Shown here in pieces: positions 4,535-5,844 of a stretch of 5,844 nucleotides of DNA. A program made the translations under genes and the position numbers. Each line of letters starts with the position of its first letter. Position 1 is the first letter of the stretch. Source of the DNA: Gemmatimonadota bacterium (lineage in GTDB: Bacteria; Gemmatimonadota; Gemmatimonadetes; Longimicrobiales; Longimicrobiaceae); NCBI GenBank assembly GCA_019348475.1, contig JAHWJJ010000307.1, positions 1-5,844 on the forward strand, read 5' to 3'. The notes beneath the pieces were generated by a model that saw nothing but the letters and a program-made list of their open reading frames with translations, had not been told where the DNA came from and searched no databases.

Positions 4535-5407
4535 ATGGCCGTACCGCAGATCCAGGACCTCCTGGAAGCCGGTGTCCATTTTGGGCACCAGACCAGCCGC
4601 TGGAACCCGAAGATGCGCAAGTTCATCTTCGCGGAGCGCAACGGCATCTACATCATCGACCTCAAGAAGACCCAGCGGCAGATCGAGCTGGCGCAGGAGC
4701 TCACCCGCAGCATCATCAGCCGCGGCGAGCGCGTTCTGTTCGTCTGCACCAAGAAGCAGCTCAAGCCAGTGGTGGAGAGTGCGGCCGAGCGCAGCGGGTC
4801 GTTCTACGTGACCGAGCGCTGGCTGGGCGGCATGCTCACCAACTTCACCACCATGAAGAAGCAGATCCGCCGCCTGCGCGAGCTGGAGCGGGGGATGGAC
4901 GAGGGCGCCTTCGAGTACTACACCAAGAAGGAGCGCCTCATGCTGGACCGCGAGCGCGAGCGCCTGGACAAGTACCTGGCCGGCGTCAAGGACATGGCGC
5001 GGATTCCCGGCGCCATGTTCGTCATCGACAGCAAGCGCGAGCGCATCGCCATCTCCGAGGCCAACAAGCTGGGGATCCCGGTGATCGCCATCGCCGACAC
5101 CAACGCCGACCCCGACGTGCTGACGGTGCCCATCGCGGGCAACGACGACACCATCCGCTCGGTCGAGGTGATCAGCAACGCCATCGCCGACGCCATCGTC
5201 GAGGCGCGGGCCGCCATGCCGGCCGAAGACCGCCGCCGTTCCGAGGAGGCCGAGGTCACCACCTACAGCAGCGAGACCGGCGAGCGCCAGCCCGCCGACC
5301 GCGGCGACGAGCGCGGCCAGAAGCGCCGCCGCCCCCGCAAGCGCCGGCCGCGGGCCGACGCCGTGCCGGGCGCCGCCGGCGGCGACGAGGGCGCGGGCGA
5401 GGAGTAG
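4535..5407 (+). CDS. rpsB: 30S ribosomal protein S2 (uS2) with extended charged tail
   Basis: A 290-residue protein. It opens [20 protein letters not shown], carrying the first S2 signature; [20 protein letters not shown] (23-42) and [14 protein letters not shown] (93-106) are core blocks. A coiled-coil insertion with [20 protein letters not shown] (131-150) follows. The second signature is [14 protein letters not shown] (181-194). uS2 binds the 16S rRNA body late in small-subunit assembly with S1. The frame is open back to 4382, but ATG 4535 has AGGA (4526-4529) at five bases and gives the family N-terminus. Most bacterial S2 proteins end near 230-260. Here residues about 230-290 add an Arg/Lys cluster ([12 protein letters not shown], 262-273) and an acidic Gly-rich end. 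A strong terminator follows. Confidence 0.98.
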   Translation: MAVPQIQDLLEAGVHFGHQTSRWNPKMRKFIFAERNGIYIIDLKKTQRQIELAQELTRSIISRGERVLFVCTKKQLKPVVESAAERSGSFYVTERWLGGMLTNFTTMKKQIRRLRELERGMDEGAFEYYTKKERLMLDRERERLDKYLAGVKDMARIPGAMFVIDSKRERIAISEANKLGIPVIAIADTNADPDVLTVPIAGNDDTIRSVEVISNAIADAIVEARAAMPAEDRRRSEEAEVTTYSSETGERQPADRGDERGQKRRRPRKRRPRADAVPGAAGGDEGAGEE

Positions 5408-5430
5408 TTCTCCGCGCCACGCTGTACAGG

Positions 5431-5461
5431 GGCCCCGGCGCGCTGTGCCGGGGCCTTTTTT
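5431..5461 (+). terminator. Intrinsic terminator after rpsB
   Basis: GGCCCCGGC (5431-5439) pairs perfectly with GCCGGGGCC (5447-5455) around GCGCTGT, and six Ts (5456-5461) follow at once. It lies 23 bases after the rpsB stop. This is the strongest terminator in the window and separates rpsB from tsf, which in many bacteria are co-transcribed. Confidence 0.93.
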
Positions 5462-5603
5462 GCATCCCCGCCCGCACCCGCGGGCCGGGAGCCCCCGCGC
5501 GCGGGGTTGCGCGCGGGGCGGCGGGGCCACAGGTTGCCGCGCCGCGGCCACGCGCGCGAACGCCGCGCGACCCTTGAACCATAGATCCGGAAAGACGGAA
5601 GCA

Positions 5604-5844
5604 ATGACGATCGCGATCAGCGCACAGGCCGTAAAGGAGCTCCGCGAGCGCACCGGGGCGGGGATGATGGAGTGCAAGGCCGCGCTCACCGAGGCGGGTG
5701 GCGACATGGAGGCGGCCATCGACATCCTGCGCGCGCGCGGCGCCGCCAAGGCCGCCAAGCGCGCGGAGCGCGAGACCCGCGAAGGCGCCATCGGCAGCTA
5801 CATCCACATGGGCGGCAAGATCGGCGTGCTGGTGGAGGTGAACT
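5604..5844 (+). CDS. tsf: Elongation factor Ts (EF-Ts), partial, N-terminal 80 residues
   Basis: The frame starts at ATG 5604 and runs off the right edge. Residues 5-40 form the UBA-like N-terminal domain, with the EF-Ts signature [16 protein letters not shown] at 13-28. [20 protein letters not shown] (32-51) is the next helix pair. [20 protein letters not shown] (57-76) begins the core that contacts EF-Tu. EF-Ts catalyses release of GDP from EF-Tu during elongation. The start is set by this N-terminus and by GGAAAG (5589-5594) and GGAAG (5597-5601) ahead of it. The 142-base gap after the rpsB terminator has GC-rich palindromes (CCCCGCGCGCGGGG near 5493) but no convincing promoter, so tsf depends either on read-through or on a promoter I cannot recognise. 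Confidence 0.97.
   Translation, partial: MTIAISAQAVKELRERTGAGMMECKAALTEAGGDMEAAIDILRARGAAKAAKRAERETREGAIGSYIHMGGKIGVLVEVN

Noticed and set aside
3731..5791. 686-residue bottom-strand open frame across rpsI, rpsB and tsf
   Set aside because: It is antisense to certain ribosomal genes, has no domain-like sequence and is Ala/Gly/Arg/His-rich. It exists because stops are rare in GC-rich antisense frames.

Overview
This is a high-GC bacterial window. Coding third positions are almost all G or C. The right half is a housekeeping block read rightward: rplM, rpsI, rpsB and the start of tsf. The left half is a looser set of accessory genes, gene fragments and octamer repeat arrays. A Gemmatimonadota relative of the Longimicrobium type is my best guess. 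It rests on the GC content, the stand-alone plug-domain fragment of the TonB/SusC type and the octamer arrays. None of these is decisive, so this is inference.

Left part (1-1100). A HEAT-repeat-like protein runs leftward out of the window. Its upstream side degenerates into a GC-rich stretch and a G-rich octamer array (407-462). A frameshifted remnant of an unrecognised leftward gene follows (550-739), then a 48-residue single-pass membrane protein (886-1032) read rightward with a possible weak promoter in front.

Middle (1100-3335). A class I SAM-dependent methyltransferase (1128-1892), a small DUF6665-like protein (2032-2373) and a NUDIX hydrolase of the COG4119 type (2680-3153) all read rightward. 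Between the last two lies a decayed leftward gene for a TonB-type plug domain (about 2381-2580). It keeps a ribosome-binding site and start codon but is broken by a -1 frameshift. After the NUDIX gene come an inverted repeat and a second octamer array, TTCACCC(C/G), ten units long. Its bottom strand is an uninterrupted series of G runs.

Right part (3336-5844). A near-consensus sigma-70 promoter (TTGACA, 17 bp, TATCAT) drives rplM (uL13) and rpsI (uS9), which are five bases apart. The rplM leader holds several hairpins, one followed by ATTTT. A perfect 12-bp stem and a structured, promoter-poor leader separate rpsI from rpsB (uS2, with an unusual charged C-terminal tail). A textbook intrinsic terminator follows rpsB, and then tsf (EF-Ts) begins and runs off the right edge. 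The four genes supply two proteins of the small subunit, one of the large subunit and the nucleotide exchange factor for EF-Tu.

I see no CRISPR array, tRNA, rRNA, insertion sequence or complete novel multi-gene system. The most interesting items are the two G-run octamer arrays, the two decayed genes and the candidate RNA control elements in the ribosomal operon.
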